DNA of 64,000 bases from Salinicola sp. (GCA_002695065.1 NZNW01000142.1:13938-77937); one strand, 5' to 3'. Shown: positions 52,297 to 63,666, numbered from the stretch's first letter. Translations and numbers: made by a program. The notes: generated from the sequence alone by a model not told the origin.

Positions 52297-53625
52297 TCAG
52301 CCAGCCGCAAACTCGCCCAGCACGTCATCGAGGATCGACAGCCCCTCGGTGACTTCCGCGTCGCTGACGATGCACGGCGGCACCACGTGAATGCGATTCT
52401 CGACCACGAACGGCAGCAGACCCTTGGCGATCAGGGCGTTCTTGATCGTACCCATCGCCGCGGCCGGTAGCGGGGCGCGGGTCCGGCGATCGCTGACCAG
52501 CTCCAGCGCGTGGAACACGCCGAGGCCGCGGGTTTCGCCGACGATGGCATGATCCCTCGCGAGCTGCTGGAGCCCGGCAGCCAGCGGACCGTTGCCGATG
52601 CGGTCGGCGTTTTCCACGATCCCTTCGTCGCTCATCGCGTCCAGCGTGGCGACGATCGAGGCCATCGCCAGCGGATGGCCCGAATAGGTCAGCCCGCCGA
52701 AGAACATGTGATCGTCGAAATGGCGGCAGATCTCATCCGAAATGATCACGCCCCCGGCCGGCACATAGCCGGAGTTGACCCCCTTGGCGAACACGATCAG
52801 ATCCGGCCTGGCGCCGAAGTGCTCGAGGGCGAACCAGCGCCCGGTGCGGCCGAAGCCGGCCATGACCTCGTCGAAGATCACCAGGATGCCGTACTGGTCG
52901 GCCAGTTGGCGCACGCCTTCCAGGTAGCCCTTGGGCGGAATCAGCACGCCGGCGGTGCCGGGAATCGATTCCAGCAGAATCGCCGCGATGGCGCTGGGGC
53001 CTTCGCACTCGATCACCCGCTTCAGGTGCTGCAGCGCGCGCTGGCACTCCTCTTCCTCGGTGCCGGCCCAGAAGTCGCTGCGATAGAGGAAGGGGTTGAA
53101 GAAGTGCGCATGGCCGCGGGCGAACTCGTTGGGCACCCGGCGCGGATCGCCGGTGGCGACGATGGCCGAGCCGGTGTTGCCGTGGTAGGAGCGGTAGGCC
53201 GACAGGATCTTGTCGCGACCGGTCACGCTGCGCGCCATGCGCATGGCGTTTTCGTTGGCGTCGGCGCCGGCGTTGGTGAAGAACACCTTGCCGAAGCCGG
53301 ACGGCGCCCGGTCGAGAATCCGCCTGGCCGCCTCGCCGCGAGCGAGATTGGCGTGGGCCGGGGCGATGGTGGCCAGCTGCTCCGCCTGGGCCTGGATGGC
53401 GGCGATCACCTTGGGATGCTGGTGGCCGATATTGGTATTGACCAGCTGGCTGCTGAAGTCCAGGTACTCCTTGCCGGCGTAGTCCCACAGCCGGCAGCCC
53501 TTGCCCCCGGCGATCACCAGGGGCGACAGATTGCCCTGCGACGACCAGGAGTGAAACACGTGCCGGCGGTCGAGCCGATGGACATGCTCATTGGAAACGT
53601 CGTCGTTGATGAAGGTGTCGGTCAT
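52297..53625 (-). CDS. Class III (omega) PLP aminotransferase
   Basis: 442 aa. VFFTNAGADANENAMRMAR, LVIFDEVMAGFGRTGRW and the PLP lysine in IVFAKGVNSGYVP (Lys281) define a class III aminotransferase. AGGAA precedes the ATG. The family includes taurine:pyruvate, GABA and beta-alanine aminotransferases. The neighbouring MocR regulator and TauE-like exporter would fit taurine, but xsc and pta are absent, so the substrate stays open. Confidence 0.93.
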   Translation of the reverse strand: MTDTFINDDVSNEHVHRLDRRHVFHSWSSQGNLSPLVIAGGKGCRLWDYAGKEYLDFSSQLVNTNIGHQHPKVIAAIQAQAEQLATIAPAHANLARGEAARRILDRAPSGFGKVFFTNAGADANENAMRMARSVTGRDKILSAYRSYHGNTGSAIVATGDPRRVPNEFARGHAHFFNPFLYRSDFWAGTEEEECQRALQHLKRVIECEGPSAIAAILLESIPGTAGVLIPPKGYLEGVRQLADQYGILVIFDEVMAGFGRTGRWFALEHFGARPDLIVFAKGVNSGYVPAGGVIISDEICRHFDDHMFFGGLTYSGHPLAMASIVATLDAMSDEGIVENADRIGNGPLAAGLQQLARDHAIVGETRGLGVFHALELVSDRRTRAPLPAAAMGTIKNALIAKGLLPFVVENRIHVVPPCIVSDAEVTEGLSILDDVLGEFAAG

Positions 53626-53672
53626 GGCAGGGTTCCTGTTGTGTGGCGTTCACTGTCTCGATCCAAGACTAC

Positions 53673-53842
53673 GCTTTGTCTGAAAAATGCCTGCGCTCAA
53701 CCATACGGCGTTAAAAATCGGCTGGTGCGCCAGCCCGGTCAAAATGCTCATTTACCCCTCGTAAACTGGAGCGCCAGCCCGGTCCTTTTTTCACCGATTT
53801 TTGCCTTGTCTGGCTATCGCTCGTCGATTTTTCAGACAGAGC
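53673..53842. repeat. Structured repeat element B (170 bp)
   Basis: Outer arms GCTTTGTCTGAAAAAT / ATTTTTCAGACAGAGC (one mismatch), an inner stem AAAAATCGG / CCGATTTTT, and a central TTTAC-CCCTC-GTAAA hairpin. The core (TGCCTGCGCTC..ATACGGCGTTAAAA, CAAAATGCTCATTTACC, CGATTTTTGCCTTGTCTGGC) is nearly that of element C. It differs by two inserted copies of GCGCCAGCCCGGTC beside the central hairpin. Confidence 0.8.
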
Positions 53843-55628
<1,786 letters not shown>

Positions 55629-55692
55629 CAATAGTTGCGACGACCGACAAGAGTCGCGACGCCGCCTCGGCGAGGGGCGCGGCCACAACGAG

Positions 55693-55730
55693 AAAGACCC
55701 GAGCCTGTCATTCGCAGGCTCGGGTCTTTT
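55693..55730. terminator. Bidirectional rho-independent terminator
   Basis: AAAGACCCGAGCCTG pairs perfectly with CAGGCTCGGGTCTTT around a 7-nt loop, with an A-run before and a T-run after. It serves the convergent SDR and Tim44-like genes. Confidence 0.9.
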
Positions 55731-55754
55731 CGTTCAGGGCGGCTCCGGGCTTCG

Positions 55755-56585
55755 TCAGGCGCTCGGATTCTGCTCGATGCCCTGAACGTACCACGGTGCG
55801 CCGTCACGCAGCGCCCGTTTCAGGTGCCAGGTCTCGTTGAACTCGGTCTCCTCGCCGTTCTCCTCGAGCACGCCATGAAACAGCACGGTGGCTTCGGCTT
55901 CGTCCTTGAACTCCTGCACGCTGCCCAGTTCGGCGAACAGGCGCACGATTTCGGTGCGATTGTTGGCCGGTTGCTCCATGCGCTCCGCTTTCAGCAGGTT
56001 GTAGAGTTCGGGCGTGACGTACTCCTGAATCCGGCTCAGGTCGTTGTTGTCCCAGGCGCGCTGGAGGGTGGTGAAGTGCTCCTTGGCGCCGGCCAGGAAA
56101 CGTTCGCGATCGAACCAGGCAGGCTCGGTGGCGATGCCTCCGGTGCTCGTGCCCGTCGCGCCGGTGCCCATGAACGGAGCCGGCTGGGCGCTGGTGTCAT
56201 GGTGCGCTTGACCGTCATCGCGATGGCCGGCGGGGGCGTGGCGTCGACGGCCCGCCAGTAGCCGGAAGCCGATGAAAGCGACCAGCGCGATCAGCAGGAA
56301 GTCCATCATCCGCAACCCGTCGAAGGCGCCACCGAAGAACAGCGACGCCAGCAGGCCGCCCGCGAGCATTCCCGCCAGCGGGCCGGCGAAGCGCGACAGT
56401 CCGGCGCTGGGCTGGCGGGGCGGGGCGGATGCGTTGCTGCGTGTCGTGGTCGGGGTGGGCTGCTGCACCGAGCGCGAGTAGGAACCGAAGCTCTTGCCGC
56501 CACCCATGCGGCGAGCCTCGGCGTGGTCGACGGCGGCGGCAAAGCCGAGCATACCGACCATCAACATGACGAGCAGATGACGCAT
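55755..56585 (-). CDS. Tim44-like domain membrane protein
   Basis: 276 aa from MRHLLVML, with AGGAGA 6 nt upstream. A signal or first helix spans residues ~1-22. A Ser/Thr/Pro-rich linker follows, then two close hydrophobic stretches (AGPLAGMLAGGLLASLFFGGAF, MDFLLIALVAFIGFRLL). The C-terminal ~130 residues form a Tim44/MBA1-like domain (FLAGAKEHFTTLQRAWDNNDLSRIQEYVTPELYN). Bacterial members are annotated as putative lipid-binding transport proteins; function is unproven. Standalone gene. Confidence 0.9.
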   Translation of the reverse strand: MRHLLVMLMVGMLGFAAAVDHAEARRMGGGKSFGSYSRSVQQPTPTTTRSNASAPPRQPSAGLSRFAGPLAGMLAGGLLASLFFGGAFDGLRMMDFLLIALVAFIGFRLLAGRRRHAPAGHRDDGQAHHDTSAQPAPFMGTGATGTSTGGIATEPAWFDRERFLAGAKEHFTTLQRAWDNNDLSRIQEYVTPELYNLLKAERMEQPANNRTEIVRLFAELGSVQEFKDEAEATVLFHGVLEENGEETEFNETWHLKRALRDGAPWYVQGIEQNPSA

Positions 56586-56723
56586 GGCGTTCTCCTGAAA
56601 ATCAGCGTTATTGCGGGTCGAGTGACGACGTCGCGGCACTCGTTGCTGCGGGCATTGTTGCAGATGGGCGTGAATGGAAGCTGAACGGCGTCACATTTCC
56701 CCTGATTCTTTGGTCGCGTCCCG

Positions 56724-57506
56724 CTATTCACGATCCCGTTCGCGGCGGCGAAAGACGGGTTTGCCCGGCTTGGACTCGTCGGGTGCATGGCGATAGCCGG
56801 CGACGTCGAACTCGGTCAACGCCGCGGGGTCCTCGATGCGTTCGCGAATCAGCCACGCTGCCATCAGGCCACGTGCCTTCTTGGCGTAGAAGCTGATGAT
56901 CTTGAACTGGCCGTTCTTCTCGTCCTGGAACACCGGCGAGACCACATCGGCCTGGAGTCGCTTGAAGTCGATCGCCTTGCTGTATTCGTTGGAGGCGAGG
57001 TTGACCAGCGTCGGACTGCCGCTGGCGGCAACGGCCTGGTCGAGATCGGGGGTCAACCGCTCCCGCCAGTAGGCGTAGAGATCCTTGCCGGCGGCATTCT
57101 CCAGCTGGATGCCCATCTCCAGGCGATAGGGCTGGATCAGATCCAGCGGCCGCAGCATGCCGTAGAGTCCGGACAGGATCCGCAGATGATCCTGAGCGAA
57201 GGCGTTGTCTGCCTTGCTGAAGGAGGCCGCCTCCAACCCGACGTAGACATCGCCCTGGAAGGCCTGCGCCGCTGGCTTGGCGTTATCCAGCGAGAACGGT
57301 GTCTTCCAGTCGGCGTAACGGGCGGCGTTGAGCCCGGCGAGCTTGTCGCTGATGCCCATCAGTTGCGACAGCTGCTGGGGGGAATAGCCGCGCAGGATGC
57401 CGATCAGCTCTCGACTCAGGTCGAGGTAGTCGGGCTGGGTGACGTCCCGGGTCGTCGGGGGCGTCTCGAAATCCAGGGTCTTGGCGGGGGAGAGAATGCT
57501 GAGCAT
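56724..57506 (-). CDS. yaaA: Peroxide stress protein YaaA
   Basis: 260 aa, full family length. The N-terminus [16 protein letters not shown] is the YaaA/UPF0246 signature, with [25 protein letters not shown] in the middle and [13 protein letters not shown] near the end. YaaA limits iron-driven oxidative damage under H2O2 and binds DNA in E. coli. The C-terminal tail is basic (RRRERDRE). The ribosome-binding site is weak. It stands alone between the Tim44-like and aldo/keto reductase genes. Confidence 0.96.
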   Translation of the reverse strand: MLSILSPAKTLDFETPPTTRDVTQPDYLDLSRELIGILRGYSPQQLSQLMGISDKLAGLNAARYADWKTPFSLDNAKPAAQAFQGDVYVGLEAASFSKADNAFAQDHLRILSGLYGMLRPLDLIQPYRLEMGIQLENAAGKDLYAYWRERLTPDLDQAVAASGSPTLVNLASNEYSKAIDFKRLQADVVSPVFQDEKNGQFKIISFYAKKARGLMAAWLIRERIEDPAALTEFDVAGYRHAPDESKPGKPVFRRRERDRE

Positions 57507-57596
57507 GGCGCGCTTACCCGTGCTGGAGGTGGCGTTATCGGTCGCCGATGGCGACCGTCAGGACCGAGTTTCGAAAACGAGTCTCAGGGCCGAGTT

Positions 57597-58634
57597 TCAT
57601 GGGCAGGGATTGGAAATTCGTCGATGCACGCCCTCGATCGCCTCGACGACTTCGGCGGACAGCTCGAGCGAGTCGCTGTCGATATTGGCATCGAGCTGCT
57701 CGAGGGTCGTCGCACCGATGATATTGCTGGTCACGAACGGCCGGGACGTGACGTAGGCCAGCGCCATCCGGGCCGGGTCCAGGCCGTGCTCGCGGGCAAT
57801 GTCGACGTAGGCCTGGGTCGCCTCCTGGGCCAGCTCGGAGGTATAGCGCGAGAACCGCTCGAACAGGGTCAGGCGGCCCTTGGGCGGCTTCCGGCCGTCG
57901 AGGTACTTGCCGCTGAGCACGCCGAAGGCCAGCGGCGAGTAGGCCAGCAGACCGACGGATTCGCGGTGGGCGATTTCGGACAGGCCGATCTCGAAGCTGC
58001 GGTTGAGCAGGTTGTAGGGATTCTGGATGCTGGCGACGCGCGGCAGGCCCTGGGTCTCGGCCAGGTGGAGGCAGCGCATGACGCCCCAAGGGGTGTCGTT
58101 GGAGAGCCCCACGGCGCGGATCTTGCCGGCGTCCACGGCCTCTTTCAGGGCGCCCAGGGTCTCTTCCAGCGGCGTGGCGTCGCTGTCGTCGCCCGGCAGG
58201 TAGCCCAGCTGGCCGAAGCAATTGACGTGACGGTCCGGCCAGTGGAGCTGATAGAGGTCGAGATAGTCGGTCTGCAGGCGCTCGAGGCTCGCGTCCAGCG
58301 CCTGGTGAATCTGTTCGCGGGTGTGTCGCGGGCCGCCGCGAAGATGCTCCATGCCGCGTCCGGCACCCGCCGCCTTGCTGGCGATGATGAGATCGTCGCG
58401 CTTGCCGCGCTGCTTCAACCAGCTGCCGATATAGGCCTCGGTGCGGCCCTGGGTCTCGGGTTTGGGCGGTACAGGATACATCTCGGCGGCGTCGATGAAG
58501 TTGATGCCGGCGGCGACGGCACGATCGAGCTGCTCGTGCGCCTCGGCCTCGGTGTTCTGTTCGCCGAACGTCATGGTGCCGAGGCACAGGCGCGAAACCT
58601 GGATGTCGGTCTTGCCTAGGGGGCGTCGCTGCAT
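57597..58634 (-). CDS. NADP(H)-dependent aldo/keto reductase (Tas-like)
   Basis: 345 aa. LGKTDIQVSRLCLGTMTFGEQNTEAEAHEQLDRAVAAGINFIDAAEMYP is the Tas/YajO-type opening with the catalytic Asp and Tyr. The Lys is in DDLIIASKAAG and the His in LYQLHWPDR. The C-terminus NIIGATTLEQLDANIDS binds NADP. GGAG lies 6 nt upstream. Element C sits 34 bp ahead of its start, so its promoter must lie within or beyond the element. Substrate unassigned. Confidence 0.95.
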   Translation of the reverse strand: MQRRPLGKTDIQVSRLCLGTMTFGEQNTEAEAHEQLDRAVAAGINFIDAAEMYPVPPKPETQGRTEAYIGSWLKQRGKRDDLIIASKAAGAGRGMEHLRGGPRHTREQIHQALDASLERLQTDYLDLYQLHWPDRHVNCFGQLGYLPGDDSDATPLEETLGALKEAVDAGKIRAVGLSNDTPWGVMRCLHLAETQGLPRVASIQNPYNLLNRSFEIGLSEIAHRESVGLLAYSPLAFGVLSGKYLDGRKPPKGRLTLFERFSRYTSELAQEATQAYVDIAREHGLDPARMALAYVTSRPFVTSNIIGATTLEQLDANIDSDSLELSAEVVEAIEGVHRRISNPCP

Positions 58635-58668
58635 GTTGCGCTCCAGATGAAAAAACGGATGTTGACGA

Positions 58669-58820
58669 GCCTGAGAGGGTGTTTACAAAATGCCTGCGCT
58701 CGGCAATACGGCGTTAAAATCGGCCTCAAATGCTCATTTACCCCGTGTAAACTCCGCCTTTTCGACCGATTTTGCCTTGTCTTGCCTTCGCTCGCCGAAC
58801 TTGTAAACACCCTCTGAGGC
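58669..58820. repeat. Structured repeat element C (152 bp)
   Basis: Outer arms GCCTGAGAGGGTGTTTACAA / TTGTAAACACCCTCTGAGGC (one mismatch in 20), an inner stem AAAATCGG / CCGATTTT and a central TTTAC-CCCGT-GTAAA hairpin. The core matches element B closely; the outer arms have a different sequence. The remaining 271 bp up to the Sel1-repeat gene hold nothing recognised. Confidence 0.82.
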
Positions 58821-59091
58821 GTGATGAAAAGCCGTTGGACATCGTATGTTACTGGCGCCGCTGGAAAGCGGCAAACCGGCGCCGGACGCGAGGGGTTGAG
58901 TCGCCACGCGGGCAGGCGTATCCTTGCGGCCTTTCGCCGCCCGGCCTCGGCCGTGCGCGCCTGTGAAGGGTCGATTCCGACGCGCCATAGAGCGTTGCCT
59001 GGTGTTGCGGTAATAGAAAACAAGATGCGTTCAGATCGACACGGTAGTTCGGACCGTTAACGGGTCCCAGTCTCCAGGGTCACTGTCAGTT

Positions 59092-59607
59092 ATGCCACAG
59101 ACGTTTTCTTTCTTTACGCGATTCGAGTTCCGTCTGGCCACGCAGCTCAGCCACACGCGCTGGATGACGCGTTCGCCGGGCAAGCAGCGGTTGATGCTGC
59201 GCTGGTTCAAGCGTTGCGCCGATGCCGGCCATGTCCCCGCGCGGTCGCTCTACGGCCGGGTGCTGATGCATCGTGGGATCTCCCCCCGCGACAAGTCCAC
59301 CGGCGCGCGTTATGTCCTGCAGGCGGCCCAGCAGGGGGATCGCCATGCGCAATACCAGGCCGGGCGCATCTACGAACTGGGTTGTTCGCAGTACCAGCCC
59401 AACGAGCACCATGCGGTGACCTGGTATGCCCGCGCGGGCGAGAATGGCCATGTCCAGGCCGCAACACGGTTGGCCGACGCGTATCGGCACGGCGAGCTGG
59501 GCCTGCCCCACGACCCTGCTCGCGCGGACGATTGGCAGCGCTGGGCCCGGCATCTCACCGAAGACAGTCCCACTGGCGAGGCGCCCGCCGCGCTCGCGGC
59601 GCACTGA
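59092..59607 (+). CDS. Sel1-like (TPR) repeat protein
   Basis: 171 aa. Tandem Sel1 units are visible: KRCADAGHVPARSLYGRVL, YVLQAAQQGDRHAQYQAGRIYELG, and HAVTWYARAGENGHVQAATRLADAYRHG. They form alpha-solenoid binding surfaces. There is no signal peptide, so it is cytoplasmic, and the ribosome site is weak. Role unknown; in related genomes such short Sel1 proteins are annotated only by repeat. A hairpin follows the gene. Confidence 0.85.
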   Translation: MPQTFSFFTRFEFRLATQLSHTRWMTRSPGKQRLMLRWFKRCADAGHVPARSLYGRVLMHRGISPRDKSTGARYVLQAAQQGDRHAQYQAGRIYELGCSQYQPNEHHAVTWYARAGENGHVQAATRLADAYRHGELGLPHDPARADDWQRWARHLTEDSPTGEAPAALAAH

Positions 59608-59640
59608 GCCGCCCGCAACCTTCCGGGTTTCCGGCGTGAC

Positions 59641-59665
59641 CTCCGCCACCGGCCAGGTGGCGGGG
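59641..59665 (+). terminator. Hairpin after the Sel1-repeat gene
   Basis: CTCCGCCACC and GGTGGCGGGG arms with loop GGCCA, 33 bp after the stop. No T-run, so termination is uncertain. Confidence 0.45.
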
Positions 59666-59746
59666 TGAAGTCGCGCTTCATCACTGTCATGATGGCGCAT
59701 CATCGGCGTCGCAAGATGAGACGGCATCATGGAAGGAGCCCGTGAC

Positions 59747-60238
59747 GTGTTGCTGCCCACCCTGCTAGATATCGAGGCCTCCGGCTTTGGCCGCGGCAGT
59801 TACCCCATCGAGGTCGGCCTGGCCCGAGCCGATGGCAGTCGCTGTGCGTTCCTGATCCAGCCGGTGCAGGAGTGGACCCATTGGGATCCCAAGGCCGAAC
59901 TGCTGCATGGCATATCCCGCGCCCGGCTGGTCCGCGAGGGGCACCCGCCGATCGAGGTCGCGCGCTGGCTCAACGACGAACTGGGGGCGAGCGGTATCGC
60001 CTACAGCGATAGCTGGGGCTACGACAATACCTGGCTGTCGCTGCTTTTCGATCAGGCCCGCATGCTGCCGCGGTTTCGACTGGAGGCGCTGCGGCGCCTG
60101 CTGAGCGAGGCCCAGACCGAGTGCTGGGCCGAAACCAAGGAGCGGATCGCCGCGGAGCACGACATCCGTCGTCATCGTGCCGGCGACGACGCCCGTCTGC
60201 TGCAGTTGACCTACAAGGCCACGCTGGGCGTCGACTAG
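59747..60238 (+). CDS. DEDD-family 3'-5' exonuclease domain protein
   Basis: 163 aa from GTG, with AAGGAG 8 nt upstream; an ATG at 59729 would place that site inside the gene. ILDIEASG-like LLDIEASGFG holds the first Asp/Glu pair, HGISRARL the second block, SWGYDNTW the next Asp, and HRAGDDARL the His/Asp of a DEDDh exonuclease. It is small, like RNase T or oligoribonuclease-type enzymes, but not clearly either. Likely a cytoplasmic RNA or DNA trimming enzyme. Confidence 0.82.
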   Translation: MLLPTLLDIEASGFGRGSYPIEVGLARADGSRCAFLIQPVQEWTHWDPKAELLHGISRARLVREGHPPIEVARWLNDELGASGIAYSDSWGYDNTWLSLLFDQARMLPRFRLEALRRLLSEAQTECWAETKERIAAEHDIRRHRAGDDARLLQLTYKATLGVD

Positions 60239-60252
60239 CCTACCGCGCCGGC

Positions 60253-61224
60253 TCACCCCTCGCCGCTGACGCTCAACAGGATCTTGCCGGTATTGGCGTT
60301 GTCCGACAGGTGCTGCATGGCCGTTTCCGCTTCCTGCACCGACCAGGTGCCGGCAATCAATGGCTTGATCTCGCCACTGGCCAGCTTGGGCCAGACGTGG
60401 GCATGGAGCGCGTCGAGAATGGCACCCTTGGCCTTCGCCGAGCGCGAGCGCAAGGTGGAGCCGATCAGGCGTTGACGCTTCATCAGCATGCGCCCCAGAT
60501 TGACCTGTGCCTCGACCCCGCCCATCAGTCCGATCAGCACCAGTCGACCGTCGGGATTGAGTACCGCGAGATCCTGCGCGATGTAGTCTCCCCCCACCGG
60601 ATCGAGGATCATGTCGGCGCCGCCCCAGGCCTTGACCGGGTCGACGAAACTGCCGTCGTGGCGGTTCCAGCCGGCATCGGCACCCAGTCGATAGCAGGTC
60701 TCCAGCTTGTCGGCGCTACCCGCGGTCACGAAGCAGGGGTTGCCGAACGCGCGGCAGAGCTGGATCGCGGCGGTGCCGACGCCGCTGGCGGCGGCGTGCA
60801 GCAGGACGCGCTGGCTGGTCTGTACCGCGCCCTCCATGTAGAGGTTGAGCCAGGCGGTGGCGAAGACCTCCGGCAGCGCGGCGGCTTCTCGCAGCCCCAA
60901 TCCCTGGGGGATCGGCAGCACCTGGGCCTCGTCGACCTTGACCTGTTCGGCGTAGCCGCCGCCGGCAAGCAGGGCGCAGACGCGATCGCCGCGCCGGAAG
61001 CGCTCGACGCCACGGCCGATTTCAATGATCGTCCCACTCACTTCCAGCCCGGGGATCTCGGATTCACCCGGCGGCGGCGGATAGTTGCCGCCGCGCTGCA
61101 TCAGGTCGGCACGGTTGATGCCTGCCCAGGCGACTTCGATGCGGACTTCACTGGCGCCCAGTGCGCCGGGATCGTCGTGCTCGCGCCATATCATCTGATT
61201 GGCTTCGATGGCGATGGCCTGCAT
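60253..61224 (-). CDS. NAD(P)H:quinone oxidoreductase (zinc-independent MDR, PIG3-like)
   Basis: 323 aa from MQAIAIEAN, with GAGGAG 8 nt upstream; an upstream ATG at 61251 lacks one. GroES-like domain (GINRADLMQRGGNYPPPPGESEIPGLEVSGTI) followed by a Rossmann domain (VLLHAAASGVGTAAIQL). NRADxxQRxGxYPPPPGxSxxxGLExxG is the PIG3/quinone-reductase signature. It uses NADPH to reduce quinones; the real substrate may differ. Convergent with the exonuclease gene and divergent from the acyltransferase. Confidence 0.94.
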   Translation of the reverse strand: MQAIAIEANQMIWREHDDPGALGASEVRIEVAWAGINRADLMQRGGNYPPPPGESEIPGLEVSGTIIEIGRGVERFRRGDRVCALLAGGGYAEQVKVDEAQVLPIPQGLGLREAAALPEVFATAWLNLYMEGAVQTSQRVLLHAAASGVGTAAIQLCRAFGNPCFVTAGSADKLETCYRLGADAGWNRHDGSFVDPVKAWGGADMILDPVGGDYIAQDLAVLNPDGRLVLIGLMGGVEAQVNLGRMLMKRQRLIGSTLRSRSAKAKGAILDALHAHVWPKLASGEIKPLIAGTWSVQEAETAMQHLSDNANTGKILLSVSGEG

Positions 61225-61332
61225 GGCTCGCTCCTCGTTTGATCGGTTCACCCACTCTAGTCAGCGGCCACGTCGTTGTCATATCTCGCCGTCATGCTAC
61301 CGGCCAGGCCGTGATGGTCGGGAGGAAGCGAT

Positions 61333-63117
61333 ATGATCGACATTGCCGAAGCACTCGAAAATCACGTCAAGCCGTTCTCCAGGCTGCCGGGTTGGCTACG
61401 GCGGTTGAGTATCGCTCTGATCCGCGGGCTGGTCCGCGAGAGCGAGATCAACCGGTTTCTGAGCGCGCACGCCGATACCCGGGGCATCGGCTTCGTCGAA
61501 CGGGTGCTCGATGAGTTTCGCTTCGGCTACACGCTGCCATCGCGGGAGCGGGAGAACATCCCGGTGACCGGACGGGTACTGATCGTGGCGAACCATCCGC
61601 TGGGGGCGTTGGATGGCCTGGCGCTGTTGAAGATGGTTTCCGAGGTGCGTCCGGACGTCAAGATCCTGGCCAGTAGCCTGTTGATGCAGCTGGAGCCGCT
61701 GCGCGACTGTCTGCTGCCGGTGGACAACCTCTCTCGCCGGGGCTTTCGCCGCAGCCTTGCCGAAATCGGCGGGGCGCTGGACCGGGAGGAGGCGGTCATC
61801 GTGTTCCCGGCCGGCGAGGTGTCGCGAGCCGGCCCCCATGGCGTGCGCGACCGGCGTTGGCAAGGCGGTTTCCTGCACCTGGCGCGGCGTTACAACGCCC
61901 CGATCCTGCCGCTGCACGTGCAGGGCAGGAACTCCTGGCTGTTCTATGCGCTGACGATGCTGCGAAACGATCTGGGCACGCTGATGCTGCCGCACGAGAT
62001 GTTCCGCCAGCGCGATCGTCAACTTCGCGTGCGCGCCGGTGCGCTACTGTCGATGGAGCGGATCGATCGCGATGGGCTCTCCACCGCGGTCAAGCTCAAG
62101 TTGCTGCGCAAGCATGTCTATCGGTTGGGGCGCGGACGCAAACCGGTGTTCCTGGGGGAGGCGGGCATCGCGCACCCGGAGAGCCGCCTGGCATTGCGGG
62201 AGGCGCTGCGTGATGCCCAGCACCTGGGAGAGACCGTCGACGGCAAGCAGATACTGTTGTACGACGGCCAGCTCGACGGCGTGGTCATGCGCGAGCTGGG
62301 GCGGCTGCGCGAGATCGCTTTTCGTCGCGTCGGTGAAGGCACGGGGCGGCGCCGCGACATGGATGCCTTCGACGCGCATTACCGCCATCTGCTGGTGTGG
62401 GACGACAGGGATCTGGAGATCGCCGGCGCCTATCGACTGGGCGAGGTGGGGCGGATCCTCGACGCGCATGGCATGGAGGGGCTCTACTCGCCGACCATTT
62501 TCCACATGGAGAATGCGCCCTGGTCGGAGTGGCGTCACGGGCTGGAACTGGGGCGCAGTTTCGTCCAGCCCCGTTACTGGGGGCGTCGCAGCCTCGACTA
62601 TCTGTGGCTCGGGCTCGGTGCCTATCTGCGTCACCATCCCGAGGTCCGCTGGCTGTTCGGCCCGGTGACGATCTCGGGCAGGGTGCCGCTGCGAGCGCGG
62701 GAGCTGTTGGTCGGCTACTACCGTCACTATTACGGTGACTTGAGCGAACGTGTACGCGCCCGGGCACCGTTCAGCCTCTCGGCGGCGGGGCGCATGGAGG
62801 CGGAGAGGCTGTTCGGCGGCAACGATCGCGACGAGGATTTCAGGCAGCTGCGCGATCAACTGGAGGCCCTGGGCGTGAGCGTGCCCGTCCTCTACAAGCA
62901 GTACTGCGACGTGGCCGAACCGGGGGGCGTGCGCTTCATGGATTTCGGCGTCGACGCCGCTTTCGGCTACTGCCTGGACGGCCTGGTGGTGGTCGATGTG
63001 GAACGGCTGAAGCCCGAGAAGCGCCGGCGTTACATCGGTACCGCGGCGAGCGTCGCCCCGGGCGGCGGTGGGGCGCTTGTCACCGCCGGCCGGTCGCTGC
63101 CGACGCAGACGGCGTGA
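61333..63117 (+). CDS. Bifunctional acyltransferase, OlsF-like (PlsC-type + GNAT-type)
   Basis: 594 aa with GGAGGA 6 nt before the ATG. The N-terminal half is a lysophospholipid acyltransferase with the HX4D motif NHPLGALD (His88, Asp93) and VFPAGEVSR. The second half (from ~residue 290) is an OlsB-like GNAT N-acyltransferase with AFRRVGEGTGRRRDMDAFD and SFVQPRYWG. This order matches OlsF, the single-protein ornithine-lipid synthase described in Serratia. It would make ornithine lipids from ornithine and acyl-ACP at the inner membrane. The family match is strong, the exact lipid less so. Confidence 0.88.
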   Translation: MIDIAEALENHVKPFSRLPGWLRRLSIALIRGLVRESEINRFLSAHADTRGIGFVERVLDEFRFGYTLPSRERENIPVTGRVLIVANHPLGALDGLALLKMVSEVRPDVKILASSLLMQLEPLRDCLLPVDNLSRRGFRRSLAEIGGALDREEAVIVFPAGEVSRAGPHGVRDRRWQGGFLHLARRYNAPILPLHVQGRNSWLFYALTMLRNDLGTLMLPHEMFRQRDRQLRVRAGALLSMERIDRDGLSTAVKLKLLRKHVYRLGRGRKPVFLGEAGIAHPESRLALREALRDAQHLGETVDGKQILLYDGQLDGVVMRELGRLREIAFRRVGEGTGRRRDMDAFDAHYRHLLVWDDRDLEIAGAYRLGEVGRILDAHGMEGLYSPTIFHMENAPWSEWRHGLELGRSFVQPRYWGRRSLDYLWLGLGAYLRHHPEVRWLFGPVTISGRVPLRARELLVGYYRHYYGDLSERVRARAPFSLSAAGRMEAERLFGGNDRDEDFRQLRDQLEALGVSVPVLYKQYCDVAEPGGVRFMDFGVDAAFGYCLDGLVVVDVERLKPEKRRRYIGTAASVAPGGGGALVTAGRSLPTQTA

Positions 63118-63666
63118 TCAGTCGAGCGCCGCCGCGGCCTGAAGACGGTCGAGCAGGGTGTCGGTGTCGGCCTCGGCGACCAGCGTGCGCCGGGTCGAGG
63201 CATCGAGGAAGCCGTGTTCGACGGTGGTATCGAGGAAGGTCAACAGTGGCGAGTAGAACTCGGCCACATTGAGCACGCCGATCGGCTTGTGGTGAAGGTC
63301 GAGATAGCGCCAGGTCCAGATCTCGAACAGCTCCTCGAGGGTGCCGATGCCGCCGGGCAGGGCGATGAAGGCGTCGGCGTGCGCGGCCATGGCGGCCTTG
63401 CGTTCGTGCATGTTGTCGACGCGAATCAGCCGGGTCAGGCCGTGATGCGAGACCTCGCGCTGGACCAGGTGCTCGGGCATCACGCCGATCACCTCGCCGC
63501 CCTCGGCGAGACAGGCGTTGGCCAGCCTGCCCATCAGGCCGTTGCGGGCGCCGCCGTAGACCAGCCCCCAGCCTCGTCTGGCGATCGCCGCGCCCAGCGC
63601 TTCCGTCGCCGCGGCAAAACGGTCGTCGTTGCCCTCACGTGAACCCAGGTAAACACAGATTTGCAC
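63118..63666 (-). CDS. LOG-family protein (TIGR00730, cytokinin-riboside phosphoribohydrolase-like)
   Basis: 182 aa with a GTG start (VQICVYLGS); CAGGAG lies 7 nt upstream, whereas the longer frame has no site. RGWGLVYGGARNGLMG and the signature ALPGGIGTLEELFE with the catalytic Arg/Glu region are intact. LOG proteins release ribose 5-phosphate from nucleotide 5'-monophosphates; in bacteria the role is usually nucleotide metabolism. It lies 57 bp downstream of the partial gene on the same strand. Confidence 0.94.
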   Translation of the reverse strand: MQICVYLGSREGNDDRFAAATEALGAAIARRGWGLVYGGARNGLMGRLANACLAEGGEVIGVMPEHLVQREVSHHGLTRLIRVDNMHERKAAMAAHADAFIALPGGIGTLEELFEIWTWRYLDLHHKPIGVLNVAEFYSPLLTFLDTTVEHGFLDASTRRTLVAEADTDTLLDRLQAAAALD

